A stretch of DNA of 64,000 nucleotides from Candidatus Saccharimonadota bacterium (GTDB lineage Bacteria > Patescibacteriota > Saccharimonadia > Saccharimonadales > Saccharimonadaceae): positions 399,077 to 463,076 of the forward strand of contig JAFYAV010000001.1 in NCBI GenBank assembly GCA_017540545.1, written 5' to 3'. A program made the translations under genes and the position numbers. Every line of letters begins with the position of its first letter. Positions within the stretch are counted from its first letter, which is position 1. The notes below the pieces were generated by a model. The model had not been told where the DNA came from. It saw only the letters and a list, made by a program, of their open reading frames with translations, and did not search any database. Shown in pieces: positions 26,401 to 33,662 of the stretch.

Positions 26401-26981
26401 TTACGATGAAGCTTCCATATCCAATTGATGAGGAAAAATCCGAACTTGACGGCGGTGCTTACGATAGGAAAACAAAAACGATTACTTGGACTAAGGCTCA
26501 GCAATATAATACTTACAACGACGGCGAAGATATAACTATTACACATGAAGTATCATTGATTTATGACGGAGCTCAAGCCAAGGATCAATTATTGGCTACC
26601 GCAGAGGCGACCATTCAACTCGAATCGAAATCTAACGACACTGCGGATAGTGTTGAGACTGCTATAAAAACTCCATCCAAACTCATCTTCCGCTTTGTCG
26701 ATCAAGACGGCAAAGTAATTCAAGAAGAGCACGAGGAAGATGGTTTCGTTGGTGACGAAAGTAAATTCCGCCCAGTCGAGATTCCTGGCTACAAACTTGT
26801 CGCGGAAGAGAATATGGATTACTTATTCGGCGAAGAGCAGAAAACGATTACGTACCGCTACGTTAGGCTCGTAAATCCGAATACCGGAAACGAAGAAATA
26901 TATCCATATTTCATAATAGTTGGAGCTTTAGCGTCGACGCTTTGCTACGCCTCGGTCGTGTTGGTTAAGCGAAAAATTTAA
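23493..26981 (+). CDS. Large surface adhesin-like protein with MucBP repeats
   Basis: 1162 residues. A basic start and hydrophobic signal segment (about 14-36, cut likely near ASA-AD) lead to a ~400-residue N-terminal beta region resembling collagen-adhesin ligand domains. A Cna-B-like segment (about 447-545) follows, then an InlB B-repeat/Flg_new unit (ITYKAGAHGNF...YTAQWQ), another Cna-B unit (about 625-710), three MucBP-like repeats (about 720-925) and a helper domain. The tail has a NPNTG motif, a hydrophobic helix and KRKI. The tail resembles a sortase signal but with NP in place of LP. Such proteins stick to host cells or mucins; here they may hold the epibiont to its host bacterium (inference). 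It is expressed from its own promoter. Confidence 0.82.
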   Translation: MRIFRRRKNEYLKFIPFFALAIFSLAFFASAKLQASAADVSGNLTITEAHAYKDDAETVELSSTSGISPGSTSYFKIKFKWKYESSTPLASGDTVTFPLANNSASATSRNVSIPNMASQAIIDQNGEKIGEWKIASRKGVITFSNAAVGKTSIEGELTTPRNVTIGGIWRDDMVVPVTVGNITLQILVPGSPTIGSASDDPVKTTSSRSNNRTAWGFYSPGVTINELYRGEGQVALSSNARISNLIVEDPLDENVTSIDMTNINARVTLPRNWTDGSLGAASFGLEANMKSLFTEKRQADGQSYEEYKASLNELEWGTYRDPDTRRLTLVMNLGSQPSSKTYSDALRAQNSSYATMGAMANAAYPFATTNIGGAIDNITGSDNIVGGAVVFYAISFYVNYPQASIETPLSNTATFSWDTADGEHKVMQKTANSALVVGKASSEVKGEAKLYLRDAATKLPIADVNLKLQVQNGTVWEDVAGAAKTTGDDGSIQILSLEPGAKYRWVQTSFADHYLTNSFKLYSDEAMNTVITDFTMPNDAGVTTYATNEKESFTITYKAGAHGNFSDIVFNKQYYGSTTPQPTTAQIIPVTGWTFTGWSPSVSNIVTGEATYTAQWQRQTKSESVSIIWDDSDNPNDTRPNNVKIQLLQNGNNYGSETTITEDNHWANTWSNLPAYSDDGTTQYTYAVENKTDVPGYTATVSTASNGTHIVTFKIKQAAVTTYHYLKDTTTEVADAENQTLDYGAPYTTGKKTLNNYNYDSVSGRPSGNVGESDITVKYFYTHKTGTLTVHHYQVGTTTEVSADETTTKNYGDDYSTSYINNLPNHIYDSTVGTPSGTFAGDTVVTYYYKLKTATITTHYYLKGTTTEIAPDVVETKNYTEDYETHPLTTIPTQYQDYELVSSQPTDYKGTVNKSPIVVTYYYQKKDVKLSSNLKLTAPESINSKTAVVKYNVNYAVDIKDFIGNIDTTITMKLPYPIDEEKSELDGGAYDRKTKTITWTKAQQYNTYNDGEDITITHEVSLIYDGAQAKDQLLATAEATIQLESKSNDTADSVETAIKTPSKLIFRFVDQDGKVIQEEHEEDGFVGDESKFRPVEIPGYKLVAEENMDYLFGEEQKTITYRYVRLVNPNTGNEEIYPYFIIVGALASTLCYASVVLVKRKI
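25650..26271 (+). repeat. Three MucBP-like repeats in the surface protein
   Basis: Three diverged units of about 65-73 residues, each opening with a (T/V)(T)xHY(Y/L)xxxTTTE-like strand and ending V(T/K)Y(F/Y)Y. The DNA is not identical, so the duplications are old. Confidence 0.8.
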
Positions 26982-26995
26982 TCGGACTGCCAACA

Positions 26996-27026
26996 AAAAA
27001 TCCCCTTGGTCGCCAAGGGGATTTTT
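26996..27026. terminator. Bidirectional terminator
   Basis: The perfect 14-bp stem aaaaatccccttgg / ccaaggggattttt has a 3-nt loop. It is shared by the convergent surface protein and aquaporin genes. Confidence 0.95.
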
Positions 27027-27041
27027 AGAATCGATTAACGA

Positions 27042-28073
27042 TTAGTTTGCTAGCTCTTTGCCGCTGAGTTTAGTTGCAAAGTCGGATAGGTAGAAACCAA
27101 CTATGCCGCCAAGAATTGGGAATGCGACATAAGAAACGAGCATTGGCATCAATGCGTTCATTAATGCGTCGAAGCCTTCGGCACTGGCCGGCAGTAAACC
27201 GTAAATAAAGGAAACTGCTGGGTTCATGATGAAGATATTCTCCTGCTGAATGCCGAGATAGGTGCTGCTAATCACGACTGCGAAGAGCATTGCAACAAAC
27301 ACACCAGTTGCTACAGTTGCAGCAAATGTGAATGCGCTGCGCTTGTATGTAAGTGCGCGAGCAAAGAAGAATGCAATGATGATTGCGCCAACAAACTCAA
27401 GCATCGTGATTGTCCAGAAGAAACTGAAACCTTCCGTTGCTGCGGTGAGATTGCTAGCGGCGGTCAATGCCGGTAGGGTGGTAGTGTCTGCTACGATGTT
27501 ACCTGAAGCGATGCCCGCATTGTAGAATCCGTTGATAATTAGGAAGCCAACCCATGCACCGATTACTTGCGCGATGATGTATAGCACGCCACGAATTGCT
27601 GAAACGCGACGAGTTGCCATCATGCCAACCGTTACGATTGGATTGAAATGTGCACCGGACAATACGTACATAGCGAGCGTAATGCCGAGATATGCAAAAA
27701 TCATGTATAGCGGGTTAAATAAACCGAGCGTCAAAGCGACGCCAGCAATCACGCCAGTGCCGATGATTTCACCGATAATTGCCCCGATGATTTTTGTGTC
27801 TTTAAAAATTGTCAAAATATTTTCCGCGGGATCATGCTTGCAAGCAAAGAATTCCTTTACTGGATGAGCCTTTTCGGACATAACTTTGACTTTTTCCTCT
27901 GCTACCTTTTCTGCCTGATCTTCAACCTTATCCACCGTGGTAACCTTGGCTTTTTTGGTAGTTTTGGCTTCAACTGTTTTGACAGTTTTTGGCTTTGAAG
28001 TTGCGGCTTTAGACTTCGTGGAAGTCTTTTTGGCGCCAGACTTCTTGGCCGTTTTGGCTTTGGTTGTTGCCAT
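27042..28073 (-). CDS. Aquaporin-family channel with histone-like N-terminal tail
   Basis: 343 residues. The first ~75 are Lys/Ala/Thr-rich (AKKSGAKKTSTKSKAATSKP...), like a histone H1 or nucleoid-protein tail. The remainder is a six-helix MIP channel. The half-helix motifs are HFNPIVTVG (NPI instead of NPA) and MNPAVSFIYG. In the second, the arginine that normally follows NPA and forms the selectivity filter is valine, so transport properties may be unusual (water, glycerol or other small solutes). The start has SD ggagagg. It is a lone gene; TATAAT boxes are at 28091-28096 and 28104-28109 on the minus strand. Confidence 0.85.
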   Translation of the reverse strand: MATTKAKTAKKSGAKKTSTKSKAATSKPKTVKTVEAKTTKKAKVTTVDKVEDQAEKVAEEKVKVMSEKAHPVKEFFACKHDPAENILTIFKDTKIIGAIIGEIIGTGVIAGVALTLGLFNPLYMIFAYLGITLAMYVLSGAHFNPIVTVGMMATRRVSAIRGVLYIIAQVIGAWVGFLIINGFYNAGIASGNIVADTTTLPALTAASNLTAATEGFSFFWTITMLEFVGAIIIAFFFARALTYKRSAFTFAATVATGVFVAMLFAVVISSTYLGIQQENIFIMNPAVSFIYGLLPASAEGFDALMNALMPMLVSYVAFPILGGIVGFYLSDFATKLSGKELAN

Positions 28074-28161
28074 TTTACCTCTCCATTAATATTATATGCG
28101 AACATTATATCATACCGCCCCTATAAGTCATCCTTTTCCGGTTTTTAGGATAAGCTCAATA

Positions 28162-28170
28162 TGTTACAAT
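28162..28170 (+). promoter_or_regulatory. Extended -10 of small membrane gene
   Basis: TGT-TACAAT, with a short leader (about 24 nt) that includes SD aaggag. Confidence 0.5.
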
Positions 28171-28200
28171 AAAAACTGTTCAATAAAAAAGGAGATTCGC

Positions 28201-28431
28201 GTGGGAATAATGGTGGAGGGGAACGAAGAAAAATCGAAACTGCAGGAGCGGATTAGTGCCGACTTGCGCGAACGCTCGCGTCGCAATTCTAAAGACGATG
28301 GCGACGTAGATCTCGTCGAGGATTCCGAATATCTCAAAAATACTCGCAAAACTGGCCGTTTTAGCTGGTTCTGGTTCATACTTGTCGCACTTGCGGCTTT
28401 GTCGCTAGTTATCATCTTCGTTATTAAATAG
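28201..28431 (+). CDS. Small single-helix tail-anchored protein, unknown
   Basis: 76 residues from a GTG start (an ATG three codons later is the alternative). SD aaaaggag ends 7 nt before the GTG. It has a charged N-terminal two-thirds (EEKSKLQERISADLRERSRR..DDGDVDLVEDSEYL) and one C-terminal membrane helix (about 54-75, WFWFILVALAALSLVIIFVI), so it should be anchored by its tail with the charged part in the cytoplasm. It resembles small division or secretion accessory proteins in layout only. It lies 36 nt before pheS. Confidence 0.6.
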   Translation: MGIMVEGNEEKSKLQERISADLRERSRRNSKDDGDVDLVEDSEYLKNTRKTGRFSWFWFILVALAALSLVIIFVIK

Positions 28432-28448
28432 TCAACAGATAAGAGATA

Positions 28449-28457
28449 TGCTAAAAT
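28449..28457 (+). promoter_or_regulatory. Extended -10 of pheS
   Basis: TGC-TAAAAT ends 10 nt before the pheS ATG. The leader is at most 3-4 nt and has no SD. Confidence 0.5.
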
Positions 28458-28467
28458 ACTAGGTATC

Positions 28468-29436
28468 ATGCCTAGTATTTCGGATTTAAAAGCAGAGCTG
28501 AAGCAGCTCAATGCAGAATATGCCAAAATCAAAGACATGCCAGCTGAAAAGCGGGCTGATTTTGGCAAGGAACTAAATGTCAAAAAACAAAAAATTTTAC
28601 AGCAAATCGCCGATGTTGAAGCCGCCGCAGAAGACCAGGAAGTGTTGCCACTCGACATCACTGCTCCGCGCGATATTAATGCCGATGCGCCAGAATTCCT
28701 CACTGCCGATTTTGGCAGTAAGCATCCGCTCATGACTGAGCTCGACCGTGTTATTAGCATTTATCAAAGCATGGGTTTTGACATTATGGAGTCCGTCCAA
28801 CTCGACGACGAGTATCACATGTTTGATAGTCTCAATTTTGCCAAAGGCCATCCTGCTCGCGATGGTTACGATACGTTTCGCACTGAGGAAGGTTTTATTC
28901 CTCCCGCCCACACTAGCACTATGCAGAATCGCGTACTCAAAGCTCATAAGCACAAACTTGACGAAGGTAATGCAATAGCCGTTGCAGTTCCTGGCCGCAC
29001 ATATCGCAATGAGGACGTTGATGCTACGCACGAGCACACCTTCTATCAATGTGAGGGCGTTTATGTATCCGAAAATTGTACGCTTGGTAACATGCTTGGC
29101 ATTTTGCGCGAATTTTTTGAGAAATACTATGGTCAGAAACTTAATATTAAAACTCAGCCCGGCTACTTTCCGTTCACGGAGCCAAGCCTCGAATTCTTAA
29201 TCGAAAAGCCTGCTGCACTTGGTGGCAAAGGCAAGGGCGGCGACTGGCTCGAAATGCTCGGTTGTGGCATGATTCATCCGAACGTTCTCAGAATGGCCGG
29301 CATTGACCCGACGAAATATCAAGGTTTTGCGTGGGGCGGCGGAATTGATCGCCTTGTTATGTTGCGCTATGACCTTGGCGATGTCCGCAATTTCGAAGCC
29401 GCAAAACTTGATTTCTTGAAGGAGTTCGCATGTTAA
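28468..29436 (+). CDS. pheS: Phenylalanyl-tRNA synthetase alpha chain
   Basis: 322 residues. A short N-terminal coiled coil (about 1-50) leads to the class II catalytic core with FDxLNFAKGHPARDGYDTF (motif 1 region), TSTMQNRVLK, PGYFPFTEPSLE and the motif 3 stretch GFAWGGGIDRLVMLRYDLGDVR. It lacks the bulk of the usual N-terminal tRNA-contacting arm only slightly (typical length 330-350). It overlaps pheT by 7 nt. Confidence 0.97.
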   Translation: MPSISDLKAELKQLNAEYAKIKDMPAEKRADFGKELNVKKQKILQQIADVEAAAEDQEVLPLDITAPRDINADAPEFLTADFGSKHPLMTELDRVISIYQSMGFDIMESVQLDDEYHMFDSLNFAKGHPARDGYDTFRTEEGFIPPAHTSTMQNRVLKAHKHKLDEGNAIAVAVPGRTYRNEDVDATHEHTFYQCEGVYVSENCTLGNMLGILREFFEKYYGQKLNIKTQPGYFPFTEPSLEFLIEKPAALGGKGKGGDWLEMLGCGMIHPNVLRMAGIDPTKYQGFAWGGGIDRLVMLRYDLGDVRNFEAAKLDFLKEFAC

Positions 29437-31865
29437 TTTCTCTCAACTGGATTAAAAAATACGTCAAAATCGATATCCCAGACGATGAGCTCATCAAGCT
29501 CATCGGCGCTCGACTCGTTGAAGTCGAAGAGGCAATTGACGAAACGCATAAATACGACAAAATCTACGCCGTGAAAGTTGTGAGCGCTGAAAAAATCCCC
29601 GATACACATCTTTCATTATGCAAAATCGATGACGGCGGCAAAGCGACGGACGTCGTACGCGATGATGATGGCCTAGTTCAGGTTATGTGTGGTGCACCGA
29701 ATGTTCATGCCGACATGATGGCGGTCTGGGTTGCGCCAGGCGCAATTGTTCCAACTACGTATCATGACGAAGAGCCATTTGTAATTGGCATGCGCAAAAT
29801 GCTCAAGAAATATGATTCATACGGTATGTTATCTGGCGCAGATGAACTTGGCTTTAGCGATATTCGTGCCGGTATCGCCGAGCTCGATCCCGCCGTGGCA
29901 AAACCGGGCGACAATCTCGCAAAGCTGTTCGACTTGAACGACATTATTTTGGACATTGAGAACAAGTCGCTCACGCATCGCCCAGACACTTTTGGCATTC
30001 TCGGTTTTGCGCGCGAAGTTGCTGGTATTCTTGGTCAAAAATTTAAGACGGAAGATTGGTATTTCCGCAACGAAGCTGATTTTGAAATTAATTCCAATAT
30101 TAAGCTTGGTATTGAAATAGACGAAAAGCTTTGCCCGCGCTATACGGCAATTGTCTTGGAGCCGAATGGCAATAAGGCACCAAAATATCTTACTTTACAA
30201 GATACTTTGCTAGCACGTTCTGGCATGCGCCCAATCGACCCAATCGTTGATCTTACTAACATCCTTATGCTCCTCTCGGGCCAGCCGTTGCATGCCTTCG
30301 ATTACGATAAGTTTGTCGCTGTCGGCGGCAGTAAAAACCCGAAGATTATTGTTCGGGCAGGCAAGGATGGCGAAAAGCTCACTTTGCTTGATGGTAAAGA
30401 AATCGAAATGAACTCCGACGATATTGTCATTACGAGCAATAATGTTCCGGTCGCGTTAGCAGGTGCCATGGGCGGCGCCAATACGGCAATCGACGAGAAT
30501 ACTAAGCGTATTATTCTTGAATCCGCCACTTTTAGCCTATACAATTTGCGCAAAACGCAGATGGCACATGGTATTTTTTCGGAAGCAATTACGCGATTCA
30601 CCAAGGGGCAACCATCTGGCCAAACTTTGCCAGTTGCATTGCGTTTCGCTGAGCAGGCATTAGCTATTGGCTATAACCCCGTAGCGCTTTTTGACAGCCA
30701 GAAAACTGCACCAGAAGCCGAAAAAGTCGAGCTAGAACTAGCGCAGCTAAACGGTTTGCTTGGCACTGATTTCACCGCCAAGCAAGCTCAAGATATTTTG
30801 CAGAATGTCGAGTTTGCCATTGAGACTAAGGGCAAAAAGCTCATAGCTACCGTACCATTCTGGCGCACGGACATTCATATTTCGGAAGATCTCATCGAAG
30901 AAGTTGGCCGCCTTTCAGGTTACGACAATATCGCGCCAGTTCTCCCACTCCATGCTACCTCGGATCCGAACGAGATGTTTGTACTTAAAACTGCCTTACG
31001 CAATCACTTATCGGCTCGTGGCGCTAATGAAGTGCTGACCTACTCGTTCGTACATGGCGACCTGCTCAAAAAAGTCAATCAAAACCCAGAAAATTCTTAC
31101 AAAATCGTCAATTCAATTTCGCCGGATCTTCAATACATTCGCCAAAGTATTGTTCCGAGCTTGCTAGACAAGTCCTATGCAAACTTGCGCGCCGGCCACG
31201 AGAAGTTCGCGCTTTTCGAGATGAATCAGGTTTATTCACGTAGCGCTGGCCTAGACGACGATGGTGTCCCGCAGAACAACTACAGACTTGGTTTCGTGCT
31301 GGTTTCTCAGGATCAGAAAGCTGGCTATTATCTTGCCAAGAAATATGTCGAATCGCTCTTGGATACTTTTGGTATCGGATACGAAATCAAGCCATTTATC
31401 GAAGCTAAAGATAAGACCAATGCTTACTTCGAGTCGAAGCGCAGCGCGAATATCGAAACTTCAGACGGCAAACTCATTGGCCACGTCGGCGAAATCAAAC
31501 AGCGTATCTCGCGCAGCTTCAAGCTCCCAATCAATACGGCCGCTTTCGAACTAGATTTGCGCGTAATCCTCGAACTTCAGGGCGTAAGTGCGAAAGATTT
31601 TAGCTTCAGCCAGTTTCCGTCCGTTGCGCGCGACCTTACCCTGACTCTGCCGCTTGACTGCCCAGTTGGCGAAATAACAGCGCAAATTCGTGCCGAACTT
31701 GCTAAGCGTGAGCTCATACATCGGATCGAATGTACGTCCATCTATCAGGCCGATGGCGCCAAAACGAAGAATGTCAGCTTTCATCTAAGCTTTGCTCGCA
31801 CCGATAAAACTTTAGAAAAGTCCGAGATCCAAGATATAATGAAAGCATTAGAAAAGATAAAATAA
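29430..31865 (+). CDS. pheT: Phenylalanyl-tRNA synthetase beta chain
   Basis: 811 residues with the full domain set. There is an N-terminal EMAPII-like tRNA-binding domain (about 40-155, with VMCGAPNVH), the B3/B4 editing domain (about 205-390), B5 (about 395-470) and the catalytic-like module. A C-terminal FDX-ACB anticodon-binding domain (about 715-811; FSQFPSVARDLTLTL) completes it. The complex is (alpha-beta)2. SD aaggag within pheS; translational coupling is likely. Confidence 0.97.
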   Translation: MLISLNWIKKYVKIDIPDDELIKLIGARLVEVEEAIDETHKYDKIYAVKVVSAEKIPDTHLSLCKIDDGGKATDVVRDDDGLVQVMCGAPNVHADMMAVWVAPGAIVPTTYHDEEPFVIGMRKMLKKYDSYGMLSGADELGFSDIRAGIAELDPAVAKPGDNLAKLFDLNDIILDIENKSLTHRPDTFGILGFAREVAGILGQKFKTEDWYFRNEADFEINSNIKLGIEIDEKLCPRYTAIVLEPNGNKAPKYLTLQDTLLARSGMRPIDPIVDLTNILMLLSGQPLHAFDYDKFVAVGGSKNPKIIVRAGKDGEKLTLLDGKEIEMNSDDIVITSNNVPVALAGAMGGANTAIDENTKRIILESATFSLYNLRKTQMAHGIFSEAITRFTKGQPSGQTLPVALRFAEQALAIGYNPVALFDSQKTAPEAEKVELELAQLNGLLGTDFTAKQAQDILQNVEFAIETKGKKLIATVPFWRTDIHISEDLIEEVGRLSGYDNIAPVLPLHATSDPNEMFVLKTALRNHLSARGANEVLTYSFVHGDLLKKVNQNPENSYKIVNSISPDLQYIRQSIVPSLLDKSYANLRAGHEKFALFEMNQVYSRSAGLDDDGVPQNNYRLGFVLVSQDQKAGYYLAKKYVESLLDTFGIGYEIKPFIEAKDKTNAYFESKRSANIETSDGKLIGHVGEIKQRISRSFKLPINTAAFELDLRVILELQGVSAKDFSFSQFPSVARDLTLTLPLDCPVGEITAQIRAELAKRELIHRIECTSIYQADGAKTKNVSFHLSFARTDKTLEKSEIQDIMKALEKIK

Positions 31866-31883
31866 CGGGTGGACGGAGGTAAT

Positions 31884-32648
31884 ATGATTAAAAATGACGA
31901 CTTGAAGACGACCCCAAAGCAACGTTTAATAATTATTATTGTTGCAATCTTCATGCTATTTTCGACTTTTGCGCTCTATGCTGGAATCGTTCTTAATGCA
32001 TCGGACAATAACACAGAAACCAGCAAACTTACCAGCGAAGAGCAGGCACGCTACGACAAGCTTCTCGCCGAGTATAATGCAGCAGTCGAGAAACAGGCCA
32101 AAGAGCTTTCCGACAAATATTTCAATGAATTTAAGACTTATAAAGATAAGGTTAAGTCATTCAACGCTGCAAGCGTTGTTAATCTCGCGACTGAAGACGT
32201 CAAAATTGGTACCGGCAAGACTGTTTCCGATAAAGACTTCACGGACTATTCCGCATATTATATTGGTTGGCTCAGCGACGAGAAAGTTTTTGACTCTTCA
32301 TTCGATGATTTTAGCAATCCAACTGAGCTCAAAACGCCGTTAGCAGGCCAAAGCGGCCTAATTGAAGGTTGGAAGCAGGGCATCGTCGGCATGAAGATGG
32401 GTGGCGTCCGCATTCTCTCGATTCCATCCGCACTCGGCTACGGCGAAGAGGGGCAGGGCGATTCCATTCCAGCCAACTCTCCGCTTAAGTTTCTTATTAT
32501 GCTCATCGATAAAGTTGAAGAAGTGAAGGCTAGCGAGGAGCTCATGAATCTCTACTACAAGTCGCTTGGTACAACCGTCAATGCGAATCCGGAAGCGGGA
32601 TCTACAGAAAACACTGAAGAAACCAAAGAAGCCGAAACATCAAAATAA
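31884..32648 (+). CDS. Membrane-anchored FKBP-type prolyl isomerase
   Basis: 254 residues. A basic N-terminus and one membrane helix (about 16-36) lead to a charged coiled-coil stalk (about 48-90). The FKBP domain (about 105-220) has the conserved GWKQGIVGMKMGGVRIL, IPSALGYGEEG and IPANSPLKFLI blocks. The tail is Glu/Thr-rich. It should fold exported proteins on the outer membrane face. The DGKVFDSS motif reads DEKVFDSSFD. ATG 31884 is preferred over the GTG at 31869 because of the ggaggt just before it. It follows pheT closely, so it is probably transcribed with it. Confidence 0.92.
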   Translation: MIKNDDLKTTPKQRLIIIIVAIFMLFSTFALYAGIVLNASDNNTETSKLTSEEQARYDKLLAEYNAAVEKQAKELSDKYFNEFKTYKDKVKSFNAASVVNLATEDVKIGTGKTVSDKDFTDYSAYYIGWLSDEKVFDSSFDDFSNPTELKTPLAGQSGLIEGWKQGIVGMKMGGVRILSIPSALGYGEEGQGDSIPANSPLKFLIMLIDKVEEVKASEELMNLYYKSLGTTVNANPEAGSTENTEETKEAETSK

Positions 32649-32662
32649 TGTTGACGCAACCT

Positions 32663-32692
32663 AAAATGAGCCCGCCGGGGCTCATTTTTTTG
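32663..32692 (+). terminator. Terminator of the pheST-FKBP unit
   Basis: The stem aaaatgagccc / gggctcatttt is followed by a T-run. Confidence 0.92.
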
Positions 32693-32713
32693 TCGTCTTA
32701 AGCATAAGCGCAC

Positions 32714-32742
32714 TTGACTAATAAGCAGAAGTGTGGTATAAT
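32714..32742 (+). promoter_or_regulatory. Near-consensus promoter of the third orphan cassette
   Basis: TTGACT, exactly 17 nt, TATAAT. The predicted start is near 32749. Confidence 0.85.
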
Positions 32743-32748
32743 GGTATA

Positions 32749-32899
32749 GTTATTTGCCATAGTTTGTGCAAATAGGCACCTATAGAGTTGATTACATGTA
32801 AAACCGGCTTTTTCTCCTTTTCGCATGCTTCCGCATTCCTGCTCGCTAGACATCTACTAGTTGGCGGAAATGCGGAAAAATGCAAAAAAGGAGGTTGAG
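32749..32899 (+). promoter_or_regulatory. Long 5' leader with stem-loops
   Basis: About 150 nt before the ORF. Visible helices are atttgc / gcaaat (32752-32777) and a long arm ttccgcatt / aatgcggaa (32829-32837 with 32868-32876) with ctag/ctag inside. A mini-ORF of 11 residues (32825-32860) lies in the long arm. Its sequence does not resemble the 16.2 kb leader. The function is unknown. Confidence 0.45.
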
Positions 32900-33568
32900 A
32901 TGGTAAAAGAGTTATTGTTTGAGCTGTCACTGTTGTTTGCACTCGCGGCGCTCGAATATCTTGTAGCGCACAGATCGGTGCACTTCGCTGCCCGTAGGCA
33001 TAAAAAGCAGCCGTCGAAGCAGCCGAGGAAGCCGAAGCGCTCCGCGGCATGCGTCAAGCTTGCTACGGCGTTCGCTCGCAGGCATAAACGCTTGCAGTAC
33101 CCCAATATGCTGCTCATCTTCCCCTCGGCTTCGCGGTTGTGGGCGATGAGCAGCGTGGTCGCGACCGTGTCAGCGGTGCTGTTTGGTCACTTTCATGGCT
33201 TCGGTATAATCCAATTTACCATGGATAGCGGCGACAGCTACGACTGGGGTGTAATTATTGCACTATCTGCGATGGGCATGCTCTGGCTCGCCGTATGCGT
33301 TGCGACGAACAGCGTCGTCTCGTGGCTGATAGTCGCAGACGCACTCAGTGTCACTGCTGAGCTCGAGAAGGCCGGCAACTCTGTCGCCACGAGGCAGAAG
33401 TACTCCGTTACCGAGCTGCCCGCCTTGCTCCTATGGGCAGTGAAGCGGGAACGTAGGGAGCGCCTTGCTGCCAATGGACGAGAGAGTGGGATCTTTGCCG
33501 TGATGGCGTTCTTTGAAGACGTCGTCGACGGTTTTGTGTATCTTGCAAGCGCTGACGCGACGAACTAG
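32900..33568 (+). CDS. Orphan three-helix membrane protein, unknown
   Basis: 222 residues. Helix 1 is at about 4-22, then a very basic loop (RRHKKQPSKQPRKPKRS), helix 2 at about 73-95 (with HFHGFG at its end) and helix 3 plus extension at about 110-145. A charged, helical C-terminal region (AVKRERRERLAANGRESG) follows. I recognise no family. ATG 32900 has a strong SD (aaggagg), and earlier in-frame TTG/ATG codons fall inside the leader helix. Codon use (AGG, CTG, GTC) departs from the neighbours. It has its own promoter and terminator and so forms a self-contained cassette. Confidence 0.65.
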   Translation: MVKELLFELSLLFALAALEYLVAHRSVHFAARRHKKQPSKQPRKPKRSAACVKLATAFARRHKRLQYPNMLLIFPSASRLWAMSSVVATVSAVLFGHFHGFGIIQFTMDSGDSYDWGVIIALSAMGMLWLAVCVATNSVVSWLIVADALSVTAELEKAGNSVATRQKYSVTELPALLLWAVKRERRERLAANGRESGIFAVMAFFEDVVDGFVYLASADATN

Positions 33569-33588
33569 TGTGCATGTGATCGACGAGA

Positions 33589-33632
33589 ACGGCTGGACTA
33601 ATCGCTTCGCGCGAACGGCCCAGCCTTTTCTC
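33589..33632 (+). terminator. Terminator of the third orphan cassette
   Basis: The stem ggctgg / ccagcc has a 23-nt loop containing a small cgcttcgcgcg inverted repeat, followed by TTTTCTC. Confidence 0.75.
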
Positions 33633-33647
33633 ATGCCTTCGAAACTA

Positions 33648-33656
33648 TGCTAAGAT
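33648..33656 (+). promoter_or_regulatory. Extended -10 of sbcB, leaderless
   Basis: TGC-TAAGAT ends 6 nt before the sbcB ATG. Confidence 0.55.
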
Positions 33657-33662
33657 GAAAAC

